Notes under the pieces: model-generated | The model's input: the letters and a program-made list of their open reading frames with translations, nothing else | The model's database searches: none | What the model was told of the DNA's origin: nothing | Shown: positions 63,269-64,000 of the stretch, in pieces | How positions within the stretch are numbered: the stretch's first letter is position 1 | How the letters are laid out: the number at the start of each line of letters is the position of its first letter | Made by a program: the position numbers and the translations under genes | Source: Cryobacterium ruanii | GTDB taxonomy: Bacteria; Actinomycetota; Actinomycetes; Actinomycetales; Microbacteriaceae | DNA length: 64,000 bases | Assembly (NCBI RefSeq): GCF_004404055.1 | Contig: NZ_SOHK01000021.1 | Location: forward strand, 31,870 to 95,869 | Direction: 5' to 3'

Positions 63269-64000
63269 ATGGATGAATCATCTGGAGCGGTGATCGCTGG
63301 AATAGCTGTGGCCGTGCTGGTCAGCCTCGGCCTGTACGTGTTCGCAGCGATCGCCCTCGGCAAGATCTTCGTGAAGCTCGGGGAACAAGCTTGGAAGGGC
63401 TGGGTGCCGATCGTCAACACCATCACCCTGTTCGAACTCGGTCGCTATTCGGCCCTCTGGGTGGTTGGTTTGTTCATTCCGGCCGCGAACGTCGTAGCGT
63501 TCGTCGTCTTCATCATGGCGGTCAACAACGTGAACCGACGCCTGGGACGCGGCGGGGGATTCACCCTGCTCTATCTGGTCTCCTTTCCCATCTGGGCCGG
63601 CGTTCTCGGCTTCGGAAAGAGCGCCGACACCGGCTGGATGCCCGGCATAGCGGCGACCGGATACGTGCCGTTCGCCCCGGTGACGCCGTTATCGATGACG
63701 CCGGTGGTGTTGGATTCCGCGGCCGCTGGCCCTACCGGTGCCCCCGCACCCGTCGGGCAGATCGCAATGCCGCCCGCGCCGCCCGTAGCGTTCTTGGCAG
63801 CCGCTCCGCCCGCTCCGCTGGCCTCGACGACACCGCCCGCTCCGCTGGCCTCGACGGCTCCGCTCGCTCCGCCCACCGTCAATGGTCTGCCCACCGGACC
63901 GCCGCCGTTCTATGTGAGCGCACCGCCGGCACCGCCCGTGGTCGCGGCGACGCCTGCCCCGCCCGCACCCTTTGCACCGCCGGTGGTCGCGGCGCCGCCC
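63269..64000 (+). CDS. DUF5684-like membrane protein with a Pro/Ala-rich tail (3' end outside window)
   Basis: 244 codons are visible with no stop. Residues 1-115 hold three membrane helices and the family pattern KLGEQAWKGWVPIVNTITLF and NNVNRRLGRGGGFTLLY. After residue 130 comes a Pro/Ala-rich region with repeats of PPAPLAST. In related clusters such proteins go on to an FHA or similar signalling domain, but that part is beyond the edge. The ATG follows the upstream stop directly (TAAATGG). Confidence 0.8.
   Translation, partial: MDESSGAVIAGIAVAVLVSLGLYVFAAIALGKIFVKLGEQAWKGWVPIVNTITLFELGRYSALWVVGLFIPAANVVAFVVFIMAVNNVNRRLGRGGGFTLLYLVSFPIWAGVLGFGKSADTGWMPGIAATGYVPFAPVTPLSMTPVVLDSAAAGPTGAPAPVGQIAMPPAPPVAFLAAAPPAPLASTTPPAPLASTAPLAPPTVNGLPTGPPPFYVSAPPAPPVVAATPAPPAPFAPPVVAAPP

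Overview
The window looks like chromosomal DNA of a high-GC, Gram-positive actinobacterium, most likely of the family Microbacteriaceae (Cryobacterium/Leifsonia-like). This rests on very high GC at third codon positions, frequent GTG and TTG starts, many 1- and 4-base stop/start overlaps, RpoB and RpoC of actinobacterial size, a divergent Lrp regulator/alanine dehydrogenase pair, Asp23-type envelope-stress operons, and heavy use of the heptamer CGGATGC/GCATCCG. I saw no tRNA, rRNA, CRISPR array, phage or transposase gene.

Layout. 1-4450: end of a very large secreted Ig-like/InlB-type repeat protein. 4490-8340 (minus): BrkB-like membrane protein, CsbD-like stress protein and a five-gene Asp23/DUF2273/membrane-anchor operon. 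8470-10027 (plus): an ECF sigma factor translationally coupled to two more Asp23-like genes, divergent from the first operon. 10061-16313: DinB-like protein, AldR-type regulator and alanine dehydrogenase, an OhrR-like MarR regulator divergent from a zinc-ribbon microprotein plus aldehyde dehydrogenase, and a GNAT-AAA+ fusion. 16427-33074: mixed metabolic and housekeeping genes (drug-type ABC exporter, VOC protein, LysR-effector-domain protein with DUF5997, esterase, degenerate Nudix protein, nucleoside hydrolase, DEAD-box helicase, EVE-domain protein, SprT-like protein, PQQ-type sugar dehydrogenase, TPR protein, spermidine-synthase-like protein). 33424-40881: rpoB-rpoC with an upstream promoter and a strong terminator. 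41068-50795: a type IV pilus operon (pilB, pilT, pilC, major pilin, three further pilus-assembly-type genes, pilM, pilN, pilO). 51096-64000: Ser/Thr kinase, 1999-residue Ig-like protein, MoxR ATPase, DUF58 protein, transglutaminase-like membrane protein and a DUF5684-like protein that runs off the end.

How genes work together. The two Asp23 operons probably form one envelope-stress module headed by the ECF sigma factor. The pilus operon encodes a complete inner assembly machine without a secretin, as expected of a single-membrane cell; no prepilin peptidase is in the window. The last cluster looks like a kinase-controlled envelope assembly with a MoxR chaperone and a giant anchored Ig-like protein; its transglutaminase-like member has lost all three catalytic residues.

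The most unusual items are (i) three tandem 62-bp repeats between the sugar dehydrogenase and the sprT-like gene, each encoding a 20-residue micro-ORF whose stop overlaps the next start; (ii) a roughly 92-bp palindromic intergenic element present twice; (iii) the pseudo-transglutaminase; (iv) the GNAT-AAA+ fusion; (v) the sigma factor coupled to an Asp23 protein with an anti-sigma-like N-terminus; and (vi) a TPR gene whose only plausible start codon is CTG.
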